Origin: DATEUP01 sp041485285
Lineage (GTDB): Archaea > Thermoplasmatota > DTKX01 > DATEUP01
Length of the DNA stretch: 64,000 nt
Direction: 5' to 3'
Assembly (NCBI GenBank): GCA_041485285.1
Contig: JBGPJF010000001.1
Location: 62,001-126,000, forward strand
Shown one piece after another: positions 33,109-41,798 of the stretch. A program made the translations under genes and the position numbers. A model generated the notes under the pieces. The model searched no databases, was not told where the DNA came from, and worked only from the letters and a program-made list of their open reading frames with translations. Position 1 is the stretch's first letter, and every line of letters starts with the position of its first letter.

Positions 33109-35531
33109 AGACTTGTCCCTCCGCCGCGTGTAGTATCGGGAATCGTGAAATGGAACGTCGAGCCCTTCCCCGGCGCGGATTCCACCCAGATTCGTCCCCC
33201 GTGGCGCTCGACGATCTTCTTGCACAGGGCGAGCCCGATGCCCGTCCCGGAAGTCTCGTCACGCGCCTGCAAGCGCTGGAATATAATGAATATCCGGTCA
33301 AAGTGCCTCGGGTCGATTCCGATCCCATTATCACGGACTGCAAAGTGCCACGCTTGACCGTCGCGGGCGGCCGAGACATGGATCTCGGGGGTGGCGGGCC
33401 CGCGGTACTTGATCGCGTTCGAAAGCAGGTTCTGGAAAAGTTGGACGAGCTGCGATTCGTCGGCCTTCACCGTGGGCAGCGGGGCGACCTTGACGACGGC
33501 CTTCGATTCATCAATGGCGACCTGCAGGTTCTCGAGGGCGCGCTTGAGCGGCGCCGCCGCGTCCACGGGCACAAGCGGCTTGCCGCGCGTCCCGACCCGC
33601 GAGTACGTGAGCAGGTCGTTGATGAGCGCCTGCATCCGGTTCGAGCCTTCGACCGCGAATGAGATGAACTCATCCGCGTCGCTGTCGAGCTTGCCCTTGT
33701 ACCGCCGCTGGATGAGCTGCACATAACTTGCGACCATGCGCAGCGGCTCCTGCAGGTCATGCGAGGCGACGTAGGCGAACTGCTCGAGTTCGGAATTTGA
33801 GCGCGCGAGTTCTTCGGCCTGGGCCGCGAGCTCCTCGCGGCTCTTGAGCACCGCCTCCTCGTTGCGCTTTCGCTCGGTGAGGTCGTGGACCGCGCCAACC
33901 ATCCAGACCGCCTTGCCCGCGCTGTCCCGCGTGACCTCCCCTTGCGAGGTGAGGAACCGCAGTTCGCCGTCGGAGCGCACGATCCGGTATTCGGAATAGT
34001 AGGGGCCCGGGCCTTCGACCGCCTTCTGGACATCCCCCGCGAATTTCGCTTGGTCCTCGGGGTAAATCATCGTCATCGCTCTCGCATAGTTGGCCGCGGG
34101 CTCGGCCGCATCAAGGCCGAAAATGCGGTAAAGCTCGTCCGACCAGGTCGCCTTGTCCTTGACGATGTCCCACTCCCAGCTGCCCACATGCCCGATCCGC
34201 TGCGCCTCCGAGAGCGTCTGGCGGCTGCGCAGCACCTCGCCCTCGGCGCGCTTGCGTTCGGTGATGTCGACCATGACCGTGAGGAGCACGAGTCTTCCGC
34301 CGTAATCGAGGCTCTCGATCGAGGCGAGGAGGGTTTTGGGGGAGCCCCCCTTGGGGGTCACCAGGATTTCGATCGAGAGGAGCCGGCCCTCACGTGCGAC
34401 CTGCGCTACGTTCGCGGCGCGCGATTCCGGCGTGACGATCCCGAGCTCCAAGGAGGTCTTCCCCACCGCTTCCGCCTTGGACAGCCCCATCAGGGCCTCG
34501 GCCGCAGGGTTTAGGTCGATGAAGGTCCCGCCCTTGACCTCCGTTAGCGTCATCCCCACCGGGCTTGCGCGGAACGCCGTGACGAACCACGCCTCGCTCT
34601 TGCGCCGCGCCTCCTCGGCCTCGCGGCGGCCCACTTCGAGCTTGCGCACGGCCCGCGCGGAGAGGGCCGCTACGCCGCTGAAGACGCCGACAAGGGCTGA
34701 CGCGAATAGGGTCGTGCCCACGGGGGTATCGTAGAGGTGCGAAAATTCGCCCTGGAGGCGCAAGTATCCAATGAAGGGGGGCAAGATCATCGCCGCGGGC
34801 AGAATCCTGCGCGCCACATCCCCCGCGGGCGAGTCCTCCGCAAGGATGTGCATGTAACCGGAGGGCACCTCCAGCAACAGCATTCCGAAAAGCAGCGCGA
34901 CAAAGGCGACGATGGAGAGGAGGGCAATCCCCGATAGCCCGGGAATGGGCGCGGAAGAGGAACTTACGTATGCCAACCACAGGAGGATGACAAAGAGCAG
35001 CGCGAGGAAGAAGAGGACGATGAAGAACGAAGCGGCGCGCAGCAGGTGCCGCTTGTTCGTGCGCATGACGAGCGAGCCGCCCAGGAGCGCAAAGGTGAAC
35101 CCCGAGCCGCTCGCCGACCCGACGCGTGCACCGAGGAAAGGGGCGACGTAGAGAGTGAGCCCCCCGAGCGCCACGACGACGGGCATCCAAAAGGCGAGCC
35201 GCGGGCCCCAACCCTTGGGGATCCATCGGAAGGTAGCCGTCGACCGCGCGAGCACCATCGACGCGCTGAAGACGAGGAAGACGACGGCCGTGAACGGGGC
35301 CATGACCACGGGGGGCGCGCCGGGCCTCGTCGCGGGGATCAGCGCGAGGGCGGCAGCCACCAGCGACAGCACGGAAATGACGGCGCAGAAGCCGGCGCAA
35401 GCAAGGACGAGGTTGTCGGCGAAGGCAAGGGCGCGGGGCCGGCCTGCAAAGGCCGCGGGCGAAGGCGTCCCCGGCCGGGTAGCGCCCGCGAGCATGGACA
35501 TCAACTTCACGATTCCTCCACCCTCCGGCAT
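33105..35531 (-). CDS. Membrane sensor histidine kinase with two PAS domains
   Basis: This is an approximately 808-residue kinase. The first ~270 residues hold about eight hydrophobic helices (for example FTAVVFLVFSASMVLA and FFIVLFFLALLFVILLWLAY), forming an integral membrane sensor. Two PAS domains follow (TFIDLNPAAEALMGLS and GSWEWDIVKDKATWSDELYR), then a short coiled coil. The H box is FAYVASHDLQEPLRMVASY, the N box NLLSNAIKYRGPATP and the ATP lid DNGIGIDPRHFDRIFIIFQR. The kinase core is paralogous to that of the 26891 gene, and both are coupled to Rcp1-like receivers. A TTG at 35540 and start codons at 35510 and 35501 are alternatives; TATA-like boxes lie at 35573-35580 and 35595-35602. 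Confidence 0.9.
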   Translation of the reverse strand: MPEGGGIVKLMSMLAGATRPGTPSPAAFAGRPRALAFADNLVLACAGFCAVISVLSLVAAALALIPATRPGAPPVVMAPFTAVVFLVFSASMVLARSTATFRWIPKGWGPRLAFWMPVVVALGGLTLYVAPFLGARVGSASGSGFTFALLGGSLVMRTNKRHLLRAASFFIVLFFLALLFVILLWLAYVSSSSAPIPGLSGIALLSIVAFVALLFGMLLLEVPSGYMHILAEDSPAGDVARRILPAAMILPPFIGYLRLQGEFSHLYDTPVGTTLFASALVGVFSGVAALSARAVRKLEVGRREAEEARRKSEAWFVTAFRASPVGMTLTEVKGGTFIDLNPAAEALMGLSKAEAVGKTSLELGIVTPESRAANVAQVAREGRLLSIEILVTPKGGSPKTLLASIESLDYGGRLVLLTVMVDITERKRAEGEVLRSRQTLSEAQRIGHVGSWEWDIVKDKATWSDELYRIFGLDAAEPAANYARAMTMIYPEDQAKFAGDVQKAVEGPGPYYSEYRIVRSDGELRFLTSQGEVTRDSAGKAVWMVGAVHDLTERKRNEEAVLKSREELAAQAEELARSNSELEQFAYVASHDLQEPLRMVASYVQLIQRRYKGKLDSDADEFISFAVEGSNRMQALINDLLTYSRVGTRGKPLVPVDAAAPLKRALENLQVAIDESKAVVKVAPLPTVKADESQLVQLFQNLLSNAIKYRGPATPEIHVSAARDGQAWHFAVRDNGIGIDPRHFDRIFIIFQRLQARDETSGTGIGLALCKKIVERHGGRIWVESAPGKGSTFHFTIPDTTRGGGTSL

Positions 35532-35666
35532 GCATGGCAATCGGTCAAACGACGGGCGCCGTCCTGGGGTCGAGTTTTATCGGTTGGGGGAAATAAACGT
35601 GCTCCTTCCAGGTTGCCGCTCGCACGTTTCAAAGGCCCGCGGCTCCAAGGCCGCGAGAACCCCGCC

Positions 35667-37118
35667 CTACGCGCGGAGCGGCCCATGGCCCCCCCTGCTC
35701 TGCGCCGCCGGCATCACGATGTGGAAGGCTGACCCCTCGCCGATGACGCTGTCGACGTCCACGCGGCCGCCTTGGGCGCGCACGAGCCCCGAGACGATCG
35801 CCAACCCCAGGCCCGCGCCTCCGGTCGTGCGGACGGAGGTCATGTCCGCTTGCACGAACGGCTTGAAGACGACGTCGCGCAGGGCCTCGGCAATCCCGGG
35901 CCCCTTGTCCTCGACGGTGAGGACGACCTCGCCGCCTTCCGCGCGCACCTCCACCCATATCGGTTCGCTGGGGGGCGAGAACTTGGCGGCATTGTCGAGG
36001 AGTTCAACGAGCGCGATCAGCATTTTCCGCCGCTCCCCCGGGATCGTTTCAGCCTTCGGGCGGATCCGCACCTTCACGACGGCCGTCACGTCGCGCCCCC
36101 GCGATGACAGCGCCGCGACGGCATCGCCAATGAGGAGCTCCGCCGGCAGGGCCTCAAGGCGCGGCGGCGGCCCGCCGGAGCGAAGCCTCGAGAGTTCCGT
36201 GATGGAACCGAGCAGGTAGGCAAGGTGTGCCGAGGCTTCCTGAATACGGTGCTTTGCGGTTGTGGCGGCGCCGGGCTTCAACTTGTCTTTCGCGTCCGTG
36301 AGCAGGTGCGTGTACCCTTGGATCAGGGTTAGGGGAGTCCTGAACTCGTGCGAGATCACGTCGATCAGGTTGTCGCGGTACTGTTGCACGGCCATGACCT
36401 CGCTCACGTCGATCATGAACCCCGCGAGCCCCCCGGCCCGCCCCTCGGCGTCGCGCGTCACGCGGACCACGTCGCGCAGCCAAACCCAGCGGCCATCGGC
36501 GGCCCTGAAGCGGTATTCAAGCACATGGCCTTCGGGAGACTCGGGCGCGGCGCCGCCGCGCTCGGCAACCCGCTCGAGGTCCGCGGGGAAGACGTGGGTC
36601 GCCCAGAACAGGGGCTCGCCGGTCAGGTCGGATGCCGGGTACCCGAGCATCGATTCGACGCGTTGGCTTACAAACGTGAAGCGCCGCCGGTCCGTGTCGG
36701 CCTCCCAGACGATCGCGTCGAGGCCCTCGACGAGGCCACGGTAACGCTCTTCGCTCAGCCGGAGTTCCCGGGTTCGCTCCTCGACGCGGTCTTCGAGGGT
36801 GGCCGTGAGGCGGGTGAGCGCCTCATTGGCTTCCTCGTAGCCGCGGTAAACAGCCTCGAACACGGCGAAGCTTTCGGTCGCGAAGGCGGCTGCGCGTTCG
36901 ACGATCTGCGCGCTCGGTTCAAACGGTTCCATGTCCCTGAGGACCTGAGAAAGCACGCGCTGGTGGATCGCCGCCATATCGACGAGCGTGAGCCCCGTGT
37001 CGACGGCCTTGCGACCGATTTCGTACGCGTCATCGAGCGACCGAGCCTGTCGGTCGACGAGGAACGCGCGGAGCGCCGTTTCGTACTCCTCGGAGGCGGC
37101 TTTTACGGCGGCGCCCAA
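35667..37118 (-). CDS. Histidine kinase with RsbU_N-like N-terminal domain and PAS
   Basis: This 483-residue kinase starts with an all-helical domain of about 100 residues (YETALRAFLVDRQARSLDDA, then IGRKAVDTGLTLVDMAAIHQ). This resembles the N-terminal partner-binding domain of RsbU-type stress regulators. A coiled coil is followed by a PAS domain (GLDAIVWEADTDRRRFTFVS), the H box DVISHEFRTPLTLIQGYTH, N box ELLDNAAKFSPPSEP and ATP lid DKGPGIAEALRDVVFKPF. The PAS-kinase part is a close paralogue of the 31093 product. The only start codon before the helical domain is a TTG at 37118, with no convincing TATA box or ribosome site, so the true start is uncertain. Confidence 0.87.
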   Translation of the reverse strand: MGAAVKAASEEYETALRAFLVDRQARSLDDAYEIGRKAVDTGLTLVDMAAIHQRVLSQVLRDMEPFEPSAQIVERAAAFATESFAVFEAVYRGYEEANEALTRLTATLEDRVEERTRELRLSEERYRGLVEGLDAIVWEADTDRRRFTFVSQRVESMLGYPASDLTGEPLFWATHVFPADLERVAERGGAAPESPEGHVLEYRFRAADGRWVWLRDVVRVTRDAEGRAGGLAGFMIDVSEVMAVQQYRDNLIDVISHEFRTPLTLIQGYTHLLTDAKDKLKPGAATTAKHRIQEASAHLAYLLGSITELSRLRSGGPPPRLEALPAELLIGDAVAALSSRGRDVTAVVKVRIRPKAETIPGERRKMLIALVELLDNAAKFSPPSEPIWVEVRAEGGEVVLTVEDKGPGIAEALRDVVFKPFVQADMTSVRTTGGAGLGLAIVSGLVRAQGGRVDVDSVIGEGSAFHIVMPAAQSRGGHGPLRA

Positions 37119-37275
37119 GCTTCGCCCCCTTCCGGCGCCTTGCGCGCAGGGAACGGCGGGGAGAAGGGCCCCGCCGAAAACCGTCGCTCCACCGAGGCCA
37201 CGCAGGCACCTACCAACCCGCCCGACGTTGGGCGGACGGCGTGCTTACTTTGCGGCGTTCGCACTAATATTGTCC

Positions 37276-37338
37276 CCCATATTCCTGGGTCGCCGATAGT
37301 GTTGCGAGAGGCGCTCCAACCTGGAATATGGGCTATCG
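37276..37338. repeat. Long inverted repeat upstream of the amidohydrolase
   Basis: The arms CCCATATTCCTGG (37276-37288) and CCTGGAATATGGG (37320-37332) match at 12 of 13 positions across a 31-base gap. A second pair, CGATAG (37292-37297) and CTATCG (37333-37338), interlocks with the first and would form a pseudoknot. A TATA-like CTAATATTG (about 37264-37272) lies just before it. The surrounding gap 37119-37417 holds no other feature. Confidence 0.6.
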
Positions 37339-37417
37339 ACCTTGCGGCCGGAGCCCCTCCGGGAAAGCTTTGAGGGCCAAAAGCCAAGCCCGGGCAACCT
37401 GAATCCGTAGGGATTCG

Positions 37418-38983
37418 ATGTCGACCGCCGGCCCCGACCTGATCCTCCGTTCCGGCGAATTTCTCACGATGCAGGGCCGCAGGGACGCCATCGAAGCGGT
37501 GGCCGTGCAGGGCCGTGTTATCACGGCGCTTGGAACCGACCGCGAAGTGATTCGCCTTCGCCGCGGGCACACGCGCGTGCTCGACCTGGCCGGCCGCTTC
37601 GCGCTCCCCGGCTTCATCGACTGCCACACCCATTTCGCAAAGCGCGCGCTCGGGATCACGCGCATCGACCTTCACACGGCGCGCTCCCGCAACGCGATGG
37701 TTGCGCGCCTTGCCGCGCGGCGCGCCAAGACGCCGCCGGGCGAATGGATCCTGGGGCGCGGGTGGGACGATTCGAAGTGGGAAGACCGCCGCTTCCCGAC
37801 GCGGCAGGACCTCGACGCTGGAATCCGCGACCGGCCGGTGAAAGCCAGCCGCGTCGACGGCCACTCGTGCGTCGTGAACACGGCGGGATGGAAGGCGCTC
37901 AAGATGCCCCTCGAATTCCCCGGCGTCGAGCGCGACAGCCGCGGCCGCGCCACCGGGGTCCTCAAGGAAGCGGCCTACGAGGCAACGCTCGACCGGATCG
38001 TGGACCCGCCCGAACTCTACCGCAAGGCGCTCCCCCTCATGGAACGCCGTGCCCACAAGCTCGGTGTCACGACGGTGTGCGACTTCGTCGACCCCAAAGA
38101 CCTGCGCGCCTACATCGAGCGGCGCCGGGCCGGCGCGATGCGCGTGCGCGTGTGCGCCGCCGTGTGGCTGCGCCACCTCGATGCCGTGGAATCGGCGGGC
38201 TTGGGCGCCGGGCTCGGCGACGAATGGCTCCGGCTCACCGGCCTCAAGATGTACGGCGACGGGTCGATCGGCTCGCGCACGGCCGCGATGTACCGCGCGT
38301 ACGCCGATGAGCCGGGGAACAAGGGCGCCCTCAACCTGGAGCGCGCGAAGATGGCCGGGGCGATCGGGCGGGCTCGCGCCCTCGGCCTCCAGGCCTGCAT
38401 CCACGCGATCGGCGACCGCGGCGTCGACGAGGTCATCGCGGCCTTCGAGGAGGCCGCACACGGCATTTCCCCCGCGCGCTTTGCCCGCGAGCGCCACCGC
38501 ATCGAGCACTGCGAACTCGTGACCAAGGACGGCATCCGCAGGATGCGGCGCCTCGGGCTCATCGCGTCCATGCAGCCCAACTTCGTCGGAAATTGGTCGG
38601 CCAAAGGCAAACTCTACGACCAGCGGATCGGGGCGGGGTGGCTCGGGCGCGACAACCCCATGCGCTTCATGATAGACGGAGGGCTCACCGTGGCGTTTGG
38701 GTCGGACAACATGCCCTTCTCCCCCCTCTACGGCATCCACAGCGCCGTCAACGCGCCCTTCCCCGCGCAGCGGCTCACGGTCCTCGAAGCACTGGCGGCC
38801 TACACCCGCGACGCGGCCTTCGCGCTGCGCGAGGAGACGAACCGCGGAACGCTGGAGCTTGGAAAATTCGCGGACATCGCGGTCCTCAGCGGTGACCCGC
38901 GCGATTCGCCCCACGAAATCGGCGACCTTGTGGTCGACGCGACGCTCGTCGGCGGCGAAATCGTGTGGCGCCGGCCTTCGTAA
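37418..38983 (+). CDS. YtcJ-like metal-dependent amidohydrolase
   Basis: This 521-residue TIM-barrel amidohydrolase (Amidohydro_3/YtcJ type) has the N-terminal composite domain (DLILRSGEFLTMQGRRDAIE), the metal motif HTHF in PGFIDCHTHFAKRA, QACIHAIGDRGVDEVIAAF, HRIEHCEL and the late Asp region VAFGSDNMPFSP. These are the metal ligands and catalytic Asp of the superfamily. Substrates of this group are mostly unassigned cyclic amides or formamides, so no reaction is claimed. The ATG at 37418 is preceded by an interlocking inverted repeat that may regulate it. It has no obvious pathway neighbours. Confidence 0.9.
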   Translation: MSTAGPDLILRSGEFLTMQGRRDAIEAVAVQGRVITALGTDREVIRLRRGHTRVLDLAGRFALPGFIDCHTHFAKRALGITRIDLHTARSRNAMVARLAARRAKTPPGEWILGRGWDDSKWEDRRFPTRQDLDAGIRDRPVKASRVDGHSCVVNTAGWKALKMPLEFPGVERDSRGRATGVLKEAAYEATLDRIVDPPELYRKALPLMERRAHKLGVTTVCDFVDPKDLRAYIERRRAGAMRVRVCAAVWLRHLDAVESAGLGAGLGDEWLRLTGLKMYGDGSIGSRTAAMYRAYADEPGNKGALNLERAKMAGAIGRARALGLQACIHAIGDRGVDEVIAAFEEAAHGISPARFARERHRIEHCELVTKDGIRRMRRLGLIASMQPNFVGNWSAKGKLYDQRIGAGWLGRDNPMRFMIDGGLTVAFGSDNMPFSPLYGIHSAVNAPFPAQRLTVLEALAAYTRDAAFALREETNRGTLELGKFADIAVLSGDPRDSPHEIGDLVVDATLVGGEIVWRRPS

Positions 38984-39047
38984 TTGCACTCATTGCACCC
39001 ATAATCCAGGGTGCCCCCGATATCTCCGTGGTCAATTTTACCAAACT

Positions 39048-39072
39048 CGTTATATTCCGAGTCCGAGACTCG
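39048..39072 (+). promoter_or_regulatory. TATA box followed by a perfect dyad, before the triple-PAS gene
   Basis: CGTTATATTC (about 39048-39057) is a good TATA box. It is followed at once by CGAGTC-CGA-GACTCG (39058-39072), a perfect 6 bp palindrome lying between TATA box and expected transcription start. This is where a repressor would act. Confidence 0.5.
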
Positions 39073-39142
39073 CCCAAGAGGCTTCGCCACGACCGCAAGA
39101 CGTAAGTCTACTACAGGGAGAGGCGCGCGCGAAGCGCAGTTG

Positions 39143-40267
39143 GTGCAGGCTGCGCCCCCAAAGGCCGCGGTTTCTGCCGAAGCCTCGTCCCACGACCTCA
39201 TCAACAGCCCGGGGACCGCGTTCCTCCGCTTCAACTTGAAGAGCGGGGCGATCGTCGACGCGAGCCCTTCGGTCGAAGCGATCCTCGGCCACAGCCCTGA
39301 CGACTTCATCGAGGACGCGCACCTCACGCACCGCGTCACCCACCCCGAATTTGCCGGGAAACTGCCCGCGCTCGTCGCGCAGTGGTCGCTCGAGAAGCCG
39401 GACCATGTGCGCTTCGAGGGGCAGTTCCTGGCCCGCGACGGCCGCGAGGTCTGGCTCCAAGTGTCAGGCGTGCCCGAGTACAGCAAAGAGGGGGAGATCG
39501 TGGCGCTCGCGGCCCTCGCGCACGACATCACGCCCCTCGTCCTTGCGCGGCGCGCGGCCGACGACGGGCGCAGCCTCTACATGCAGCTCTTCCGCAGCGC
39601 CCCGATGCCGCTCATCCTCTACGACCCCGACACGCTCGTCGTGGTGGACGCCAATGCGTTTGCCTGCGCGGCCTACGGAATCCCCCACTCGGAGTTCTGC
39701 GGGATGTATTTCGACGAGCGCGCGGCCGATGAAGAAAAACCGCGCGTCGAGGAACGCATGCAGGGCCGCGGGAAGCCCGTACTGGTCGTGCCGCGGATGG
39801 TGCACCGCAAAGGGGACGGCAGCGTGTTCCCCGTGCACCTCATCACCGTCGCGCTCCACCACTCTTCGCGCCCCCTGCGCCTTGCCGTCGTGCAGGACCT
39901 GACGGAGAGCGAAATTGCCGAGTCCACCGTCCGCGTGATGCGCGGCGCGCTGGAACTCGCCGCGAGCCCCGTGCTCATCCTCGACCATGATGGGCGTATC
40001 GTCTTTGCAAACGCCGCCACCGAGGCGCTCACGGGACGCTCGCACGAGGGGATGCAGTCGTGCACGGTCGGCTCGATCCTCGCCCCTGGGTGGGAATCGG
40101 CGTGGAGCGGCGCGCTTGCGACCGCGCTGCGCGGGGGGATCTGGTCGGGGAAGCTTGAGGTGCGGAAGAAGGGCAAACCTACCCGTGTTGAGCTCCACCC
40201 GCTGATGGCAGGCGGGTCGCGGGTATCGCACGTGGTCGTGCTGTTCAGCGTCGACCCGGCCGTGTGA
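39143..40267 (+). CDS. Triple-PAS protein without output domain
   Basis: This protein of about 374 residues consists of three PAS domains: GTAFLRFNLKSGAIVDASPS, MPLILYDPDTLVVVDANAFA and ASPVLILDHDGRIVFANAAT. There is no kinase, cyclase, receiver or HTH region. It may be a sensor or adaptor that docks on the nearby histidine kinases. The frame is open from 39011, but the TATA box at 39048 rules out that start. The GTG at 39143 (or TTG at 39140) is the first usable codon after it and is uncertain. The last 23 bp overlap the convergent membrane-protein gene. Confidence 0.75.
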   Translation: MQAAPPKAAVSAEASSHDLINSPGTAFLRFNLKSGAIVDASPSVEAILGHSPDDFIEDAHLTHRVTHPEFAGKLPALVAQWSLEKPDHVRFEGQFLARDGREVWLQVSGVPEYSKEGEIVALAALAHDITPLVLARRAADDGRSLYMQLFRSAPMPLILYDPDTLVVVDANAFACAAYGIPHSEFCGMYFDERAADEEKPRVEERMQGRGKPVLVVPRMVHRKGDGSVFPVHLITVALHHSSRPLRLAVVQDLTESEIAESTVRVMRGALELAASPVLILDHDGRIVFANAATEALTGRSHEGMQSCTVGSILAPGWESAWSGALATALRGGIWSGKLEVRKKGKPTRVELHPLMAGGSRVSHVVVLFSVDPAV

Positions 40268-41366
40268 GGGCTGCTGTTGGACGCGGCCCGGCTTTGCCGC
40301 GGACTTCGTCGGGCGTAAGCGGCCGCTTGGGGGCCTTGCGCCCGGGAGCCGCGCCGCGGACGCGGTGCCCGAGCGAACGGACGGCGCGCGTGAGGCGGCT
40401 GCGCTGGAGTCCCGCTTTCAACTCGTCGACGAAGCCGGTCCTGCCCCGCAAGGCCCGGACAACCGCGGCAGCGGCGATCACGGCAAACCACAGCAGGAGG
40501 AGGGCAGACACCAACACGCCGACCGAATACGGCCCGCGCAGGTTCCAGTTCGGGAAGAAGCCCTGGTAGATCGCGAGGTTGTTGACCTCCACGTCCATCG
40601 TGAAATTGACGACGGCAAGCGGGCTGCCCATGCGGTCGCGCAATTCCATCCGGATCGGGATCTGGTACTTTCCGGCAGGGCTCGTGCCTCCCGGCGTGAG
40701 GCGGAATTGGACGGTCGTGTTGTTTTGGCCTGCAAGCGTGGGGCCGTCGGGCACATCGATCTGCGCACGCAAGCGGTCGAGCATTCCTTGGTCGGGGAAG
40801 GTGAACGCGAACAGGGCGGGGGCGTTGCCCTCGTTGCGGACATCGAAGTCAATGACGTAGGTTTTGCCCGGGTCCATGACCACCGCCGGCGACTGTCGAC
40901 GCACCGACCCCGCGTAGTACCCACCGGCCTCGGCATGGACGGTGACCGTGTCGGTGTACGTGCTGACTCCCCCTACGAGGTAGTCGACCGTCACCTCGAT
41001 GGAGTCCGCGCGGCCCGCGACCGAGTCCGTTGGGACCTCGACGGTAAAGTTGAACGGGAAGTGGTCGGGCCCGGTGGCGGCCCAATTGAAGCCCGCGGGG
41101 CTGATCGTCCACCCAAACTGGGAGACGATGCTCACCCGGATGCTCGCGCGGCCAACGGGATTTGAGAGGAGGTCGACCGCGCCCGAGAAGTTCGCCTCGC
41201 CCGGCGAACTGGCCGTCGGCGTCCCGGTCGTCTGGGGGGGCGAAACCGTGAGTTGGAGCGAGACGCCGATGGCGCTGGCGGGGGCTGGAAAAATCGAAAC
41301 TGCAAAGAACGCAAGCGCTGCCAGCGCCGCGGCGCGCCAGGCGCGCCGCCGAGATCGAACCAGCAT
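40245..41366 (-). CDS. Secreted or membrane-anchored Ig-like protein with C-terminal TM helix
   Basis: This 373-residue protein has an Arg-rich start (MLVRSRRRAWRAAALAALAF), a signal sequence ending PAPASAIG and a beta-rich exterior with two Ig-like domains. One reads like the NEW3 type found in archaeal surface proteins (KTYVIDFDVRNEGNAPALFA, then TPGGTSPAGKYQIPIRMELR). A hydrophobic helix (VGVLVSALLLLWFAVIAAA) leads into a strongly basic tail (GRKAPKRPLTPDEVRGKA). The tail is probably cytoplasmic. A TATA box (AGCCTTTATC on the minus strand, 41391-41400) is 28 nt before the ATG. The function is unknown; a cell-envelope role is likely. Confidence 0.8.
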   Translation of the reverse strand: MLVRSRRRAWRAAALAALAFFAVSIFPAPASAIGVSLQLTVSPPQTTGTPTASSPGEANFSGAVDLLSNPVGRASIRVSIVSQFGWTISPAGFNWAATGPDHFPFNFTVEVPTDSVAGRADSIEVTVDYLVGGVSTYTDTVTVHAEAGGYYAGSVRRQSPAVVMDPGKTYVIDFDVRNEGNAPALFAFTFPDQGMLDRLRAQIDVPDGPTLAGQNNTTVQFRLTPGGTSPAGKYQIPIRMELRDRMGSPLAVVNFTMDVEVNNLAIYQGFFPNWNLRGPYSVGVLVSALLLLWFAVIAAAAVVRALRGRTGFVDELKAGLQRSRLTRAVRSLGHRVRGAAPGRKAPKRPLTPDEVRGKAGPRPTAALTRPGRR

Positions 41367-41415
41367 CGTCTGGCCCACCGCTGGACGGGCGATAAAGGCT
41401 CCCCCGAGGTGCGCG

Positions 41416-41464
41416 TCGCGCCGTGTCCGGCGACCTCCCCCCCTTTCCCCTTTATCTGCACACC
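41416..41464 (+). repeat. Direct repeat copy 1 flanking the vapBC module (orphan promoter copy)
   Basis: This 49 bp stretch matches the 51 bp at 42249-42299 almost base for base, with a 2 bp gap and a few substitutions. Shared blocks are CGGCGACCTCCCCCCCT and CCCTTTATCTGC. It includes a TATA box but no start codon at the matching distance, unlike copy 2. Confidence 0.8.
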
Positions 41465-41493
41465 GCCTCGCGGCGTCCGACAAGGTGCAACGA

Positions 41494-41510
41494 CACCTTT
41501 AAGAATGGTG
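41494..41510 (+). promoter_or_regulatory. Promoter and operator of the third vapBC module
   Basis: TTTAAGAA (41498-41505) is centred about 30 nt before the ATG at 41531. It lies inside the dyad CACC-9-GGTG (41494-41510). The sequence GGTGCAA also occurs twice (41484-41490 and 41507-41513). The TATA box could therefore be covered by the antitoxin. Confidence 0.5.
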
Positions 41511-41530
41511 CAAATATGTATCCATACGAC

Positions 41531-41782
41531 ATGGCAGCAAACTCCAAGCGACGGGTCGCCCATATGACTTTCTCGATCCCGGAGACGACCAAGCGGCGCG
41601 CGCAAGCCCGGCGCGATGTAAACTGGAGCGCGGTGGTAGCACAGACGATCGAGGAGCGCCTCAAGGCGCTCGACTTGATGGACCGCGTCCTTGGAGCGTC
41701 GCAACTCACGGAGAAGGACGTCGACGAACTCGCCGATGTGCTCGACTCTGCCGTCGCAAAGCGCCACGGGCTCGCCCGATAG
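41531..41782 (+). CDS. vapB: VapB-type antitoxin
   Basis: This 83-residue protein begins MAANSKRRVAHMTFSIPETT with a ribbon-helix-helix pattern (strand HMTFSIPE, helix KRRAQARRDV, then WSAVVAQTIEERLKALDLMD). The C-terminal part (QLTEKDVDELADVLDSAVAK) probably contacts the toxin. A TATA box 30 nt upstream supports this start over earlier in-frame codons. The gene lies 16 bp before the PIN toxin gene. The whole module is bracketed by two copies of a ~50 bp sequence. Confidence 0.82.
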   Translation: MAANSKRRVAHMTFSIPETTKRRAQARRDVNWSAVVAQTIEERLKALDLMDRVLGASQLTEKDVDELADVLDSAVAKRHGLAR

Positions 41783-41798
41783 ACCGGGGGGATGCCCT

